A stretch of 64,000 bases of DNA from Lutjanus erythropterus (taxonomy: Eukaryota > Chordata > Actinopteri > Lutjaniformes > Lutjanidae), in assembly GCA_020091685.1 (NCBI GenBank), contig CM034611.1:1427261-1491260 (forward strand). Direction: 5' to 3'. The notes below the pieces were generated by a model. The model worked only from the letters and a program-made list of their open reading frames with translations, was not told the DNA's origin and made no database searches. Of the stretch, positions 13,001 through 25,985 are shown piece after piece. Every line of letters begins with the position of its first letter. Positions within the stretch are counted from its first letter, which is position 1. The translations under genes and the position numbers were made by a program.

Positions 13001-14084
13001 AACCATCCGTCTACTTTCTTGTTGTACTTACTGCGTCCACAAGGGGGCGTCGCTTAGCTGACAGACACGTGAGTCAGAAGAAGCTGCGTGCACTTGTGAC
13101 CAACATGCACATTTTTCTGCTGAGGACAGGCTGTATAATCAGCATCATGTGAGTCCCACACTGCTGCTTTAAGACGTGAGGTGAAAACTTATCTGCAGAA
13201 CAACCTGCGCCATCAGACGACCAATAAGAGAAAACACAGATTTCACTTGTAAACCACAAAAAAAGAAGAATTCTTCAGACACGTCGAGGACTCGGACAGC
13301 AGCCTCAGTCTCTGCAGCGCTCACACACACAGCACATTTTATCTGTTAGTTGATTAATTTGTTCTCGGCACAATAATCCATCATGTCTGAGTGGAAAAAG
13401 AATAATTGGAATATTTCCCATGAACTCTTTGTGCCTGCCTCACGGCAAAAGTACTCACCATTTATCATCATTTATCAGCAGATAAGGCTCTGAGCAGGAA
13501 TAATCCATTTCATTCTTCTGGTTGAAGAATGAAATAATCGCTGCACTTCTCTGCAGTTTGTCTTTCCTCGGGGAGGAGCAGATTTTCTTCAGACAGACGT
13601 TCCCTCAGCGGTGACAAAATGACAACAGGAGAACGTTCCGCTGGCTCGAATTCCACGGACACGAGGGCGGATGTTCCGTTTCACTGTGTGGACAAAAAAA
13701 CAGAGGAAATCTCCAGAGAAATTCTGATGTACTGATGAATGTTTCCAATAAAGTTCTAGAGGAAACTTTTATTACTGTTTCAGTTTATTAGCGTCGTACC
13801 ATCAGATGTTTTAAATCATTATATTCATAATATCAGTGTCTCTTATTAGTCTAAAAGCCTACAGAGGTTACTGTTCAACCAGCAATACCAAGAATGGCCA
13901 GTAGGTGGCAGTGGTAGACTGTATGTGGGTGTAGTTTTATAATTACTGTGAGTACAGAGTGTTTTCTCATATAACTGAGTCTCCATCAAGAAGAAGAAAA
14001 AGCTTCAGTGTGAATTTGGCTTTTAATCTTATTTTTCTGTGTGTGGTCATTAAATCTGTCACTGGCAGGACTGGGAAGTACCTG
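13001..14084. other. Intergenic; no gene seen
   Basis: No feature recognised apart from CCAGTAGGTGGCAGTGGTAG near 13900, resembling a CTCF-type or short-repeat word; not pursued. Confidence 0.5.
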
Positions 14085-14150
14085 AGTACAAATACATAGT
14101 TACTATACTCAAGTAGACTTTACTTGAGTATATAAAGTTATATACTTATG
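14085..14150 (+). repeat. ACTTGAGTA-type fragment
   Basis: GGAAGTACCTGAGTACAAAT, AGTTACTATACTCAAGTAGA and CTTTACTTGAGTATATAAAG. Same family as 28395-28610. Other short fragments are at 15363-15470, 55370-55425 and 57640-57695. Confidence 0.5.
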
Positions 14151-14866
14151 TTTACAATGATATGTTGACAGGACAACAGTCTGTTCCGTCTTTGCACTGA
14201 CAGCATCACATTTACTCCATCAGAAGTCAGAAGACAATAAAGTCCACAGTCTGTGTCCGTCCAGCCTTGGACACGCTCTCCGTGTCTGCTTCATATTAAA
14301 TGATGTGATTTCAGGGGGTTTAAGTTCTGAAGAAAACTAATGATCAGGTCCATGTAAGGTCAGAGCAGAAACTCAAATTTCACGCTCGTGCAGCTCCTTC
14401 CAAAGAGATCTGACCTGCAGCAGCAGGACTTACACATGAAAGAAATCAATATGTGGAAGAATTCTTCGTCTCTTCATCTCTTTATCCGAACTGAACTCTT
14501 CACTGCTTCGCTCCGACTTTAGTGTCCAGTCACTTTGTTTTTTTAAACCCCCTGCAGACCTCAGTCATCGGTCACGGGAGATCACATCCACTCAAAATTA
14601 AATCTGTCCATTCGTTTCTCACAGATTTGCGTGAAAGTTTTAACAGAAACAGACAGTCGAGGCCAAAACAAATGAAAACAGAGAACTGGAGAACAGCTGC
14701 ATGTCAGCGGCGTTACAGACGGGCCTGGATCCTGACATCGACACTGACGCCAAAAACACGATGAGCTGTTTTTATGTAGCGCTCAATAAAAGTAATTTTC
14801 AGCTTCATTTCTTTGTATTTCTCCAGTTTTAAAAGCTCAGCTGACTCCATGTTGTGAAGTCAGAGC

Positions 14867-15171
14867 TTTAAAGGTTCAGTGTGTCAGATTTAGAGAGAAG
14901 TATAATATTCATCAGTATGTTTTCATTCGTGTATAAACACCTGAAAATAATAATTATTGTGTTTTTGTGACTTCAGAATGAGCCCTTTATGTCTGCAGAG
15001 GGAGCAGCTCCTCTCAAACACTACTTCTAGATGCAGCCTTTCACTTTCTCGTGAGTTTTGCACCTCTGTAGGTTCTCCTATGAGCTTGGAAGGGGGCAGC
15101 GGTGAGGCGAGGGGTTTGCAATCTGCGAGCTCACCACTAGATGCCACTAAATCCTACACACTGGTCCTTTG
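14867..15171. mobile_element. MITE, about 305 bp, with terminal inverted repeats
   Basis: The left end TTTAAAGGTTCAGTGTGTCA continues GATTTA. The right end is TAAATCCTACACACTGGTCC followed by TTTG. These are imperfect inverted complements of about 24 bp. The pattern AAAGGTCCAGTGTGTAGGAT is one I recognise from many fish genomes. No open frame with transposase features. A related internal fragment is at about 29500-29760. Confidence 0.75.
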
Positions 15172-15237
15172 CTCTAGGCTTTCCATGAAGAATAAGGCTA
15201 CAGCCACCCGCTAGCGTCTGGTAAGTTTTTTAACATC

Positions 15238-15362
15238 ATTTTCATCTTGTTACGTCTTATTTTGTTGTATTTATCTCGTTACACTTGTTACATCGTTGTC
15301 ATCTGGTTACATCATTTTGTTACATCTTGTTACTTGGTATTTGTCTCGTTTCACCTCTTACA
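15238..15362 (+). repeat. Degenerate TTGTTACGTC minisatellite array 2
   Basis: TTTTCATCTTGTTACGTCTT, ATTTATCTCGTTACACTTGT and CATCTTGTTACTTGGTATTT; the same unit as arrays 1, 3 and 4. It runs directly into an ACTTGAGTA-type element (15363-15470). Confidence 0.6.
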
Positions 15363-15470
15363 TTGATTTCAGGAAGGAGTAAAAAGGGAGTAAATGTAAG
15401 AAGTTATTGGAAAAATAAATACTCAAGTACAGTAACAAAGTATTTGTACTCAGTTACTTTTATCATGCTT
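15363..15470 (+). repeat. ACTTGAGTA-type fragment next to minisatellite array 2
   Basis: TAAATACTCAAGTACAGTAA, CAAAGTATTTGTACTCAGTT and ACTTTTATC. It matches the right arm of the composite element at 41085-41166. Confidence 0.55.
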
Positions 15471-15733
15471 AAATCACACAGAAGTTCTCTATTCAAGGTC
15501 TGTAAATTGAAACGACAGTTTTGAGCTCCGTCTGGTTCAGTCACTGGACTGAAGGTCATGTGACCTCAGCGCTGCACGTATGAAACGCATCAGAGATAAG
15601 TTTGTCCGGTCTGAGCGCGTGCAGTGTGCGCTGTGTGTCTGCAGGTGGTTTTATCTGATGGGAGACGTCACTCTCCTTCCTGCCTCCATCAGTCTGGAAT
15701 GTGAAGACGGCTGCCGGCCAATAAGAGCACAGA

Positions 15734-15734
<1 letters not shown>

Positions 15735-15791
<57 letters not shown>
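15735..15791. repeat. (CA)n microsatellite
   Basis: About 56 bp uninterrupted. Confidence 0.97.
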
Positions 15792-15794
<3 letters not shown>

Positions 15795-16129
15795 CTGTTT
15801 TGGGGATGTTCTTTGCCAAACCAAACCTGACTGAACCGTCTCCTGTTACACAGAGTCGATTGTGTTTTTCATGTTGAGACACAAATGAAAAACTAGTAAG
15901 GAATGAGGAACTGTTGTGGGAAAAGTCTCTGAAAGTCCATCTGAGATCACGTTCAGTCTTCATGTATTCATTTGTTCATTCTGTGTCTGAAGATAAGAGA
16001 CTTTGTGTCTCATATTTGTCTTCAATCAGTCTGATATCACAGGAGTCATGTCCATATGGATTATGTCTGGTGTTGTCAGATCTTTTTTTATTTTATTTTA
16101 ATTTCCAATCTATCACTGTTGCAGGTCTA

Positions 16130-16285
16130 CACTGTAAAAACAAAAACGTTGAGAAAACTCAAACTTTAAAGACAACATACTGCAGTAGAATAACTCTAAA
16201 GTTTTGAAAAAGTTTTACGAACTACTGATCTGTTGTTGAGATAATTAACTTTTCTCCTTGATAAACTGAAATCTTTGAGTTTTAA
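16130..16285 (+). repeat. Dispersed MITE-like repeat C, copy 1
   Basis: CACTGTAAAAACAAAAACGT, TTGAGAAAACTCAAACTTTA, AAGTTTTGAAAAAGTTTT, ACTACTGATCTGTTGTT and GATAATTAACTTTTCT match 61431-61580 in the same order. GAGAAAACTC is palindromic-like. Probably a non-autonomous DNA element. Confidence 0.7.
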
Positions 16286-18570
16286 AACCTCCAAAAGTTT
16301 TTTTTTAAATCAAGTAAATTATTGAGGAGAACATGAATGATGGTTAAACTTTTAATATTTCCTATTAAAATCATTTAGTTTTCAGGCACCAAAATAATGA
16401 GAAATCAGGCTCACAGCTCACTGCGAACAAACTTTTTTGAGTCTCTAAAACTGAAAGATTCTTCTAAAGAAGCAGCAGACGTCGGTTTGTTTCAGTCATG
16501 AAGGGGATATTTTCTCTTGTTACAAAGCATGTGTGATGTTATAAATGAGGAGAATTAATCAATTGTACAAATCTGTGGGCCGTCTGAGGTTCTGCAGTCT
16601 GACAAATGTCCTCCACTTCCCTCATCTGTCAGGTGGATGTAATGGATGTTTCCCAGAGAAGGTGATTAATTAAAAAGCCTGGAGGAAGCTGAACTCTGCT
16701 GCTGGAGAAGTGTGATTAATTAAGAAGAGCAGCAGATGAAAGTCGCAGCCGGAGGCTTCTTCTGGATCCTCTGTGATAAAAAAAAAAAAAAACTCTCAGT
16801 GTGGATCAGAGCGACCACTTCTCTCACATTTAACCCTTCACACCAGACAGGAAACGGCATTTCGTTCAACAGTTCAACAGGAACTGTACTTCAGCTTTGT
16901 GTTTTTCCTCGGGACGCTGTAATTAACTCAGGTAATTACTTAGTAACATATTTGAAATATGTATGACATTACCCCCAACTTACCCCAACATTTACCCCCA
17001 AATTTCTAGATATTTTCCAGTGATCAGATCAGTAAATTTGGGGGTATTTTCAGGATAATTTCAAAGAAGTTTCAGGTATGTTTCTAACTAATTACCAGCC
17101 CTTTACTCTGATAAAAACAGAGCTGAAGTCCGACCTCCTGTTGGTCCTCGGGGGGTTCGGCGCTCTGAAATGTGACTCTGCAGGTGTTTCGAGGCATCAG
17201 CTCGTGTCACGGAGGTAAACTGGAGCCTGAGGCGACTGTAATGTTACACCAACAGTTAGTTTGACCTCTGACCTGTCAGGGTCAGGAGTCCTGTGGTAAT
17301 CATCATGTTACGCTTCTCTGGTTCCCAAAGGATGCTGGGAACTTTAAAGAGCCTGCAGACTGTTGTTAGCTGTTTGACAGTAATGAATTTAAAGAGCTGC
17401 TTTGATTAGAAATGAGGGGAAAATAAAATTTATTAAAAATAAGTCTTTTGTTGATGTATGTTTCTGCTGCTGACTATCGAGGAAATCTGTCTGTACAGCT
17501 GCAAACTGCAAACATCTGTACAGCCGTCAGAACAGATCAGCCTGAGGGCTGTGTTTATTCAGTAGGAAGTTTTATTAGCATGAGGACGCCCTGTGGTGTC
17601 TGTTAATCATTTGATCCCAGAGGTTCAGCAGAGCAGACCTCCCAGCAGAAACATCTGGATCTGGAGCCGTCATGGATGTTCAGTGAAGAAGAAACAACAA
17701 ACACAGAGAGAGCTGGTGTGAAATCTGGACCTGGTTTCACATCTGACTTTAAAAACACAGTGATGAAGAATTATTGTATGTACAGAAGAGTTGGGCGATG
17801 TCCACCAAATTGGACGCCAGTGGACGATGATGTTGTTTTTGGGGGCTGTCCTGCAGGAGAAAACTGCTGTAGTCATCGCTATGTCCTCCTGTTGCCGTGA
17901 CGACAACTTCCAACTGTCTCACCCATCACCAGATCAACTCTGATGTCCCTTCTGGACGAGTGTCCAACATAAAAAGGTCTTCGCCTCAACCCCACATGTC
18001 TTTAAATCAGTTGTCTTCAGCCTCTGAAGCTTGAAACGGTTAGCAGGCCAGCTGTCCACCCATTTTCTATTGTTGAACACTGTGACATTTTTTTAGGGCG
18101 GAGCTTAAGTGGAAGCAAAACATTTCCCTGAACATGTTAGCTAAAACTAGCTAGCAAGTTTTGAGTGTGCCTCTCTAAAATCCTATATCAGCCTATACAT
18201 GAGAAGGTTTTACACCTTTCTTCATCATCTGTGATGTGAAAACGTCGGAGACACTGAAACTGTGTCCTGCTCATATTTCAGGTATAAAATCCCTGTCGAC
18301 TGACGGGTCTCCGACTGATGATTCAAATCTTCACATTTCAGGGGGCCTGCTGCAGGTGCAAAAAAAAAAAAGTGGCAGAAAAAGTTTTGTTTCTTCACAG
18401 AGGGCTGACTGCGGTCAGCTTGGAGCTGCAACAGCTTCAAATGGATTCCAGTGGTGACCAGTTTACACAGCAGAGAGAATGTTTAAACCAGTGAGTGAAG
18501 TCAGGCAGCTGCTGGTTTGAATCAGCTGCAGAACAATCGATTACTGGTGGAGAGTAATACACACCGCTCT

Positions 18571-18620
18571 GTGTGTGTGTGTGTGTATGTGTGTGTGAGT
18601 GTGTGTGTATGTGTGTGTGT

Positions 18621-18651
<31 letters not shown>
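18571..18651. repeat. (GT)n microsatellite, interrupted
   Basis: About 80 bp of GT with GTAT and GTGAGT interruptions at near-regular spacing. Confidence 0.96.
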
Positions 18652-19619
18652 GCCGTGCTTTTGTTGGGGACCTTTTCCAACATAAACACCATCCTTTTTG
18701 GGACCAGCCTGGCGTCTCCAGATCAATTTGCAAATGCAAATTAGTCTGAAACCTCTCAGTTCATTCTTGATTTCCAGGGGTCGTTACCAACAGTCACAGA
18801 CCAAAAAGGCCTCCAGACACAATAGGGCAGACCGACAGCCAATCAGAGCAGCAAAACGTGTTTATAGTGATATAATCATTTCAGTGAATCAGGAGCGCCA
18901 AGTCTTCATCTCTACTAAATCGACACAGGCTAGACAAAGACAAGATCTGATTTTGAACTTTTCCTTTCCTCTGGTTCTCAAAACCGCCATGAAACGACAA
19001 GTTTCATTATCGACATTTGATCTAATAACATTCAGAAAGTCTGGAAGAGCCAAATGATTAAATCTTTTTATCCAATTCAAGTCAGCTCAGGGCTAAACCG
19101 ACTGGCCAAAGTCTGTGTCAAACAACCTCTCTTAACAAAAACTCTAATTTGTTTGTTCTTCTAGAGAAAATATTCCATCCAGTTCATTTAATACTGACTA
19201 AAGGCTGACATTATTCAGGATCCCAGTTGGATTCCCACGGGACGGGACCCAGTTTCACTGTTGCTCACCGAACTGGACAGAAAAAAAAGTCAGTGGGAGC
19301 GGGCAGGAAGAGGAATCATATAAACAACAGGTCAGTCTTTTGCAGGCGATGTGATGGGAACCATTCTTCTCCGACTGAGTCACACTCTTTAGTCCAGACA
19401 TGGTATTAAACCTGACCAATAAAAGGCTGTGATTGGCTCGACCAGATCCAGGATGGCTGCAAATCTATCAGTCATTTTTAAATGAAGGGTCTACACTAGA
19501 ATAAGCCTTCCACAAGCAAGTAACAGGCTGGAGAAAAAGCCTGATAAGAAACACCTAAAATGACAGAAATTATCTTTGGGAAACATTTATTTGACGTGTA
19601 CTTTGATGCTTTAGTTTGT

Positions 19620-19850
19620 CACATGTCCACCAGGGGGCAATCCAGATGTTCTAGTTTCACCTTTGGGGAACACAGACCTTGTTGTGAACAGTTTCGTGTA
19701 GGAACCAATTTCCCTCTATTAGAAAGAAAGTAGTTCCTGTAGTTTGTAAAGTAGTTCCAGTAGAAATCGAGGTGGATAAGTAGCACTACAGTCCAGAAAA
19801 AAAATATGTGTTTTTGATTTTGGGGTGAACTGTCCCTTTAACAACCAGCA
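19620..19850 (+). repeat. Dispersed repeat ending GGGGTGAACTGTCCCTTTAA
   Basis: CAGACCTTGTTGTGAACAGT, AGTAGTTCCTGTAG and GATTTTGGGGTGAACTGTCC followed by CTTTAAC. The end sequence is a frequent fish repeat terminus. A related copy is at 47110-47420. Confidence 0.5.
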
Positions 19851-21126
19851 GGCAGGAAACCTGATCTTCAGGTCACATGTCCGAACGAGGAACTAAAACC
19901 TGCGTTCAACATTTGTATTTATCACAGTCAAAGTAACGCAGGTCTGCGGTCTCGTTGGAGCCGCGATCGCTGCAGGTCAGAACACGTGAAACTGTTTACT
20001 GAGATCATGAGAACATCAGAGCAGGGGCCCCTGGGTCGTGTCGAGGGCCCGATAATAACTCCAGGTTACATTAAACCACATACACTTTCTCGTCTTTGAT
20101 GAGTTCCAGATAGTTCCACCTGAGGCCCACAGTGAAACCAGCAGCAGGATAGAGAAACCAGATTATTGTTTTCACTCCTTCTGGCTCTGACAGAAAAATG
20201 AAGACACAAATGATAAAACTCACAGTGATAAGTTTAGTTTTTACATGTTTGTCAGTTTAGTCATTCAGTTAACTTTACACACGTTTTCTTCACAACACTG
20301 CTGGAAGGAACTCTTTAAATATACATGAATATAATTATTGTGGTGCAGGTCACAGATCCAGAAACTCTGTTGAATTATAACAATATTATTTTTATCATTT
20401 GTATTCAATAAAAACAAAAACATCATTAACCTTGTGGCTCCATCAGACTGATCAGGATCCATCTGATGAACAGGATAAGAAACAGAAGTGATCGGGTTAT
20501 TAACTTCTAATAATCACATAACAGTAATTCACATTTTATTTTGCCAGTTTACTCAAAATTTAAAAGTTCTGATACATTTGATTAGGAACACGTCTACAGC
20601 TACATCCTGAGGAATATTCACACTGTACTTCATTTATATTTACACTATATCTTACAAATTTACAAACTTTTTATTTTTACAAAAATATTTATTATTTATT
20701 TACAGTATATTGGCTAAATATACATTATGGTGTGTTAATTACAGCATCATATACAGAAGTGCAAAGCTGCAACATTTGACGTGTTTTGAGAAAAGTCTGG
20801 TTGAGTGTATCTGAGGTGAATAACACCGTGATCTCTGTTTACATACTACTTATTTATTTATTTATAGTTTATGTATTATTACAAATACATCCACAGTGCT
20901 ACGTGATTACAGATTATTCTGTCTGTTTACACACACACACACACACATGTATTTTGTAGTATATTTACTTCTATACAACTTTTCTGTACTCACACACTCC
21001 GGACACATGTTGGTGTGTTTCTGACATGATCAGTTTCCACCTGGCTGCAGTTGTTTCTGCTTCTCTGATCACAGAGCGTCTGACTTCAAAGACGTCCTGC
21101 AGCCTGGAGGAGACACCGACATGTAG

Positions 21127-21130
<4 letters not shown>

Positions 21131-21184
<54 letters not shown>
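21131..21184. repeat. (GA)27 microsatellite
   Basis: About 54 bp uninterrupted homopurine repeat. Confidence 0.97.
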
Positions 21185-21187
<3 letters not shown>

Positions 21188-21850
21188 CCTTTAGACTGAC
21201 TGAATCTGAAAACTGTAGTTTTTTGTGCAGCCCATCCACTATTGATCAGAGTGTTGATTTTTGTGACTCAGCTGGTTCACTGACTGATCACAGAGCCTGT
21301 GGTTCTAACTGCGGTCTGTGGATTAATGTGTGTGTCACTGATGTGCTCTAATACTCAAATAACTCTACACTCCTGCCTAAATCTAACCAAACTACAGAGT
21401 TAAAGATCACCACGATGATGAAGGTCACCTGACTATTGTTACCCTGTACAAAACATATGTACTGGATAAAACAACATTAAATGGAGAGTGAAAAGCTTAA
21501 AATGCATGATGTGCCATCATCCATGAGATCATGTTGGGAGAACAAGACATTTATCTGTTAGATTTAAAAAAAAGACTTTTTCCTTCAGGTTTTTTTTTAG
21601 CTGACATGACAAAGACAGCAGCACAAAAACAGTGTTATGACAATAATTATGCAGTGAAAGTTTATACAGCTTTTTGAATGCTAGTTGAACATCCATACAA
21701 AAACATCATTTGTTTTTCTGTTATTTTAGATTTTAATGTGGACGGAGATTAACTTCACATCTATTTCACCTTTATTCATCCAGGATGTCCCATTGAGAAA
21801 ATCTACACATAAAAAATTTAACATCTGGCAAACTTTGTCCATCAGCTGAG

Positions 21851-22258
21851 TGTTACGTGCCACAGTGTCTGTGTGGTTCTGTTCTCTCCTGTGTCCAGGT
21901 TCTGCCCCTCCACCCTTGCAGGTTGCAGTGATTGGCATCAGGTGCAGCTGCTCTGCAATCAGGACCTGGTGCTTAAAAACCTGCAGAGTGCAGCCCGTCA
22001 GGCCCAGTGGGCCATTCGGCAGACAGGAGTCTGTGTTTCAGCAGATTAGTCATTTGTGTTTATGTGTCTTGCTGGCCTCATCAGCCAGCAAGATACTCGT
22101 TTGGGCCCCATGTGCCTTGTGAGCTTCACCAGCTTACAAGGGCACTCGTCTTTGTCTTTGTTTACAATTTTGTCTGTTTCCCTTCATTCCTTTTTCTCCC
22201 AGTTAAATGTGTTTATTGTTACACCCCTCATCCCCGAGCCCAACTTGGGGTCGTAGCA
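21851..22258. mobile_element. Probable solo LTR of a Gypsy-type retrotransposon
   Basis: The unit opens TGTTACGTGCC and closes GGGGTCGTAGCA, i.e. TGTTACG..CGTA(G/A)CA, the short terminal inverted repeat usual for fish Gypsy LTRs. A TTAAAA-type box precedes CCTGCAGAGTGCAGC near the middle, a possible LTR promoter. No internal retrotransposon coding sequence flanks it and no target duplication is evident, so it is old. Confidence 0.5.
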
Positions 22259-23046
22259 AAGCATAAAGTTGAGCACAAAGTTTCATCCATGTAAAATCAG
22301 AGTCCTCGTCCCCTCGTACTGCTGAAATCCTGCACACTGCGTCCTGCATCCTCGCAGTGCGATCCAGTCCAGGATGTTGCTGTTTACTACAACTTTCCTT
22401 TAAAAAACGGAGAAAGAAACTAAACCATATCATTGGGGAATGAACATTAAACCTGTAGAAAAAGGCGTGCATAAAAACTTTATTAATATTTGTGGGAGTT
22501 GATGGTTTGAGATGGTGCGTGCAGGGAACAGCTGAGTTATAACCTCCCTGACTTTAATGTTTCAGTGCTCGGCCTCTCTCCCTCCTCTTCATCACAGCTC
22601 ACACAGTTTATTGCTCCCAGTTCAGACTTAACACAGTGTGAAATGAGTTTCTAAAGAACAGAACCAACGTGCCGTTTGATCACCTTTTATCTCGTGTTCT
22701 TTAATTGAAGTGGAGCAGGGCAGCAGAGCTCAAACTGTGAGCAAACCTGATCAATTACTCACAAAGTCTGACTTTAACGCTGCAGCTTCACAAGAACTCT
22801 GAGAAAGTTGCACAAAGGTTTGGTGACAGATTTCAGTGGAAGAAAATTCTACCAAAAAACAAACAAAACCACACTGTTCTGTGCAGTGACACGGACACCA
22901 TTTCTGTTGAATTATCAAATTATTTAAGACCATTTTATCTTAAAATCTGGACACATAAACCAAATGTATCTGCATGGAGAGACACCGCCGTGAGAAAGTG
23001 TGTTTTGCTGCCATTTGAGTGAACTGAAGATCTGAACAGAGCGGGA

Positions 23047-23052
23047 GACACA

Positions 23053-23125
<73 letters not shown>
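23047..23125. repeat. (CA)n microsatellite
   Basis: About 78 bp with one CATA interruption near the left end. Confidence 0.97.
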
Positions 23126-23394
23126 TTACACCCCAGCGGACAATTAGCATTTTGGCAGCAGTTAGTTTTGATAATGAGCAGCCGAGCGAGTGACTGTACT
23201 TCATTTGTGTTAAGTTAATGAATCAGTAAAGCTTCAGTGTCCTCAGAGGTGAAGACGTCAGAGGACAGATGGAAGAAAATAACAAGAGACCACAGTGTAG
23301 GACAGACGGGCAGCGATGGAGGACAAGTATTCAGATCCTGTACGACAGTTAGGCTGTCTTATTAAAAATAAGTGATTAAATTCAAACTTCTCTT

Positions 23395-23565
23395 AGACCT
23401 CAGTTTAGTTTTAACACTAAACCAGGATTAAATTTAATTCTAATCAAAACTTGAAACTGAAAGTTAAACTTGGTATTAACTTTAAATTTTCACTTGAGGA
23501 GGTTTAACTTTTAAAATTTGAGATGGATTGAGCAAAATAATTCTCTGCTGAGCCATTGTAAGTAA
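23395..23565 (+). repeat. Dispersed repeat B, copy 2
   Basis: TTGAGGAGGTTTAACTTTTA.. and GAGATGGATTGAGCAAAATA plus ATTCTCTGCT match copy 1. The preceding CCTCAGTTTAGTTTTAAC also occurs at about 10089-10106, in front of repeat A. Confidence 0.6.
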
Positions 23566-25739
23566 GCTAACTAGGCTAATAAACTATTTAGCTAGCTAGA
23601 AAACAATATTATGTTTTTTTCTTTTTGTTTATCTAGCAAGCAAATAACATCAATTTTTTTGTTTCACTACAATACACTTTGCCATCTGACTCGTATAACA
23701 TGGCTGTAGATGAACAGACGAGATCCCAGCTGGGCTCCTAAGTGACCATCTAGAACCCAAACCTGATCAACCTGTTGGTTTGTCTGTCTGTCTTGACTGA
23801 GGATGTCTTGTGATAAAAGATCAAAACCCCTGATGAATTCGCATCAGGGCATACATGCTAATGTCAGCTTTGACTTCAGGCTTTGTGTTGGGTTTGCGGC
23901 GGGTGTCGGTTGTTTGTCGATGTCAGTGGACTTTGTTTCTAAGCTAACATTAGCGAGTGTTACGCTCCGTTGGAGCTGTAAAGGAACTGAAGCATCCTTT
24001 GGATTTTCCTGGATAATTCATTAAAAGACACACAGATTAATGCATGTTAATTACTCCACATTCTTGCATATTTCACCTTTAAAGGAAAAGCAGAAAACTC
24101 TCATGGAACCATGAAATATCTGGAATCTTCTGTCAATCAAATAACTGATTAATCAACTAATCATTTTAGCTGTACTTGTTTAAACTGTTGGGTAATTTCA
24201 CTTGTAACAAACCTTCATATTTTATAAGATATCTGTGTGTACTTTGTAAAGTAATTTGTCACTAAAGTTATCAAATAACTGAAGCGATGTAAAAAGTAAA
24301 AAGTTCAATATTTTCCTCTGAAATATGGTGGAGCAGCACGAAAAGGGAAATGAAAAGTTCATTTTTACACTGTAAAATGTCGTGTTCAGGACACTTCTGA
24401 GTCATAATTCTTTAAAAACTAAATTAAAATATCTTTATTATGTATTCAGTTAAAAAATTAATATAGGCTGGATGTGTATTGGCCTCACAAATCTAGTATC
24501 AGGCTCAGTGCACTCTGCAGCGTGTGATGAGTGTCATTTACTGGTTTTTATTTCTTCATCTCCCTGCTGTCGTTAACCTCTAAACTAACAATATTCACTG
24601 TTTCCAGTGAATCACTGCAGATTTGGGTCAGTTTACCCAAAAGACAAAGCCTCTCATGGTGTGATTTTAATGTTTGTTTAAGAGAAGGCGTGGCTCTCTC
24701 GGGGTTAATAAAGATCAGTTTGACTTGGCTCCTCTCCTCCAGATCCTGCTGGAAATATTAGATATCAGGAAATGAGACGCAGATTTCAAAAGTTACAGCA
24801 CTGATTTCCAATCCAGGAAAACGTCCGTGTTCGTTTCAGGCCAAACTGGCTTCAGTTTAGTTCTGTTTAATTCTGCAGCAACGAAATCATATCTGCCAGA
24901 GCAGTTTCAGGGTGTAAAATGAGTGAATGTCTACAGAAAAAGACAAAAATAAAGTTAAATATCACTGATCACAACTCAGATACTGTTTCCATCAACACAT
25001 TTTTGTTCACAGAATCATTAAAAATTTCTTTAAAAAGCCTTTAAGCTCCCTTGAGATTGAAGAAACCCTGAGGGTTTAAATTAAAGTGGCAGCTTTATGA
25101 GCTCATTTAATCACAGGACGAACAACCAACTGAACGGCTACCAACACAAGCAGATATTTCATCGGCAGAGTGAGACTTCTCAGCATGAGACATGTCTTTG
25201 ATTGATCCAATTTTCTGGCTGAAAGAGGCCATTCATTAAGAGACATCAAACAAGCATCATAAATCTTTATTGATCTCGTCTCAAAAGAAAAAAGCTGCGA
25301 TCTAATGACCTTTTGGCAAACATGAAGAATTCCAGCAGCAGCAGCGACTGAACTTGTCTCCTCCTGCTTGACGTGCTGCGAGTTCGGACTGGAAACTCTT
25401 GAGCGGCACAGATCTCACAGCCTGACACATAAACGCTCACCGTTTACAGTCTGTTTATTTTGCACCGTAATGCAACTAAATCTGAACCTGTTAGCCCTGA
25501 ACGACACTTTAACCATCTCTGTGTTTGAGGGAATCTCAAACAGCTGATGATCTGTGACGCCGTTTCAACAACACTGTTCTTGTGAAAGTGCTCTGAGGTG
25601 TCTGCACTGTAAAAAATGTCCAACACAAACACATCATTTAATGTTCTGCTCTGTGTCGTATTAACGTTGTGTTTAGGTGACGCTGACAGATTTATTTCGG
25701 ACCACTGTGTGGCCAAATAAAATTCTCTCAATTCAAAAT
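23566..25739. other. Intergenic; no gene seen
   Basis: GCTAACTAGGCTAATAAAC and TTAGCTAGCTAG near 23570-23600 suggest a GCTAACT-type repeat scrap. Otherwise featureless. Confidence 0.55.
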
Positions 25740-25985
25740 TCTCTCTTCATATTTGCACATGGATGATGAAAACAGCAGGTACAAGAGGCAAAGGAGAAGT
25801 CCAAAAAACACTGGGACACATTGGGACAAGTGCTGGAACATTTGACAATTAGACAAAAACCAACTGGCAATGAAAGAAGGGAAACACACCAACTGAATAC
25901 ACAGGGAAATAATTAACTTATGAAACAGGGGTGAAAGAAAACAGGCCTGAAAAAGGACAAAGACAGGAAGTAACATCAACCAAGA
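25740..25985 (-). mobile_element. LTR-like or DNA-element dispersed repeat fragment
   Basis: On the minus strand it reads ACTTCCTGTCTTTGTCC, GGCCTGTTTTCTTTCACCCC and a T/C-rich body like that of the 58.3-kb LTR-like unit. Ends not resolved; family uncertain. Confidence 0.3.

Larger units (their letters stand above)
16286..21130. other. Intergenic; no gene seen
   Basis: Contains the GT array at 18.57 kb and the repeat at 19.62 kb. An AT-rich segment lies at 20.5-20.9 kb. No coding exon recognised. Confidence 0.6.
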
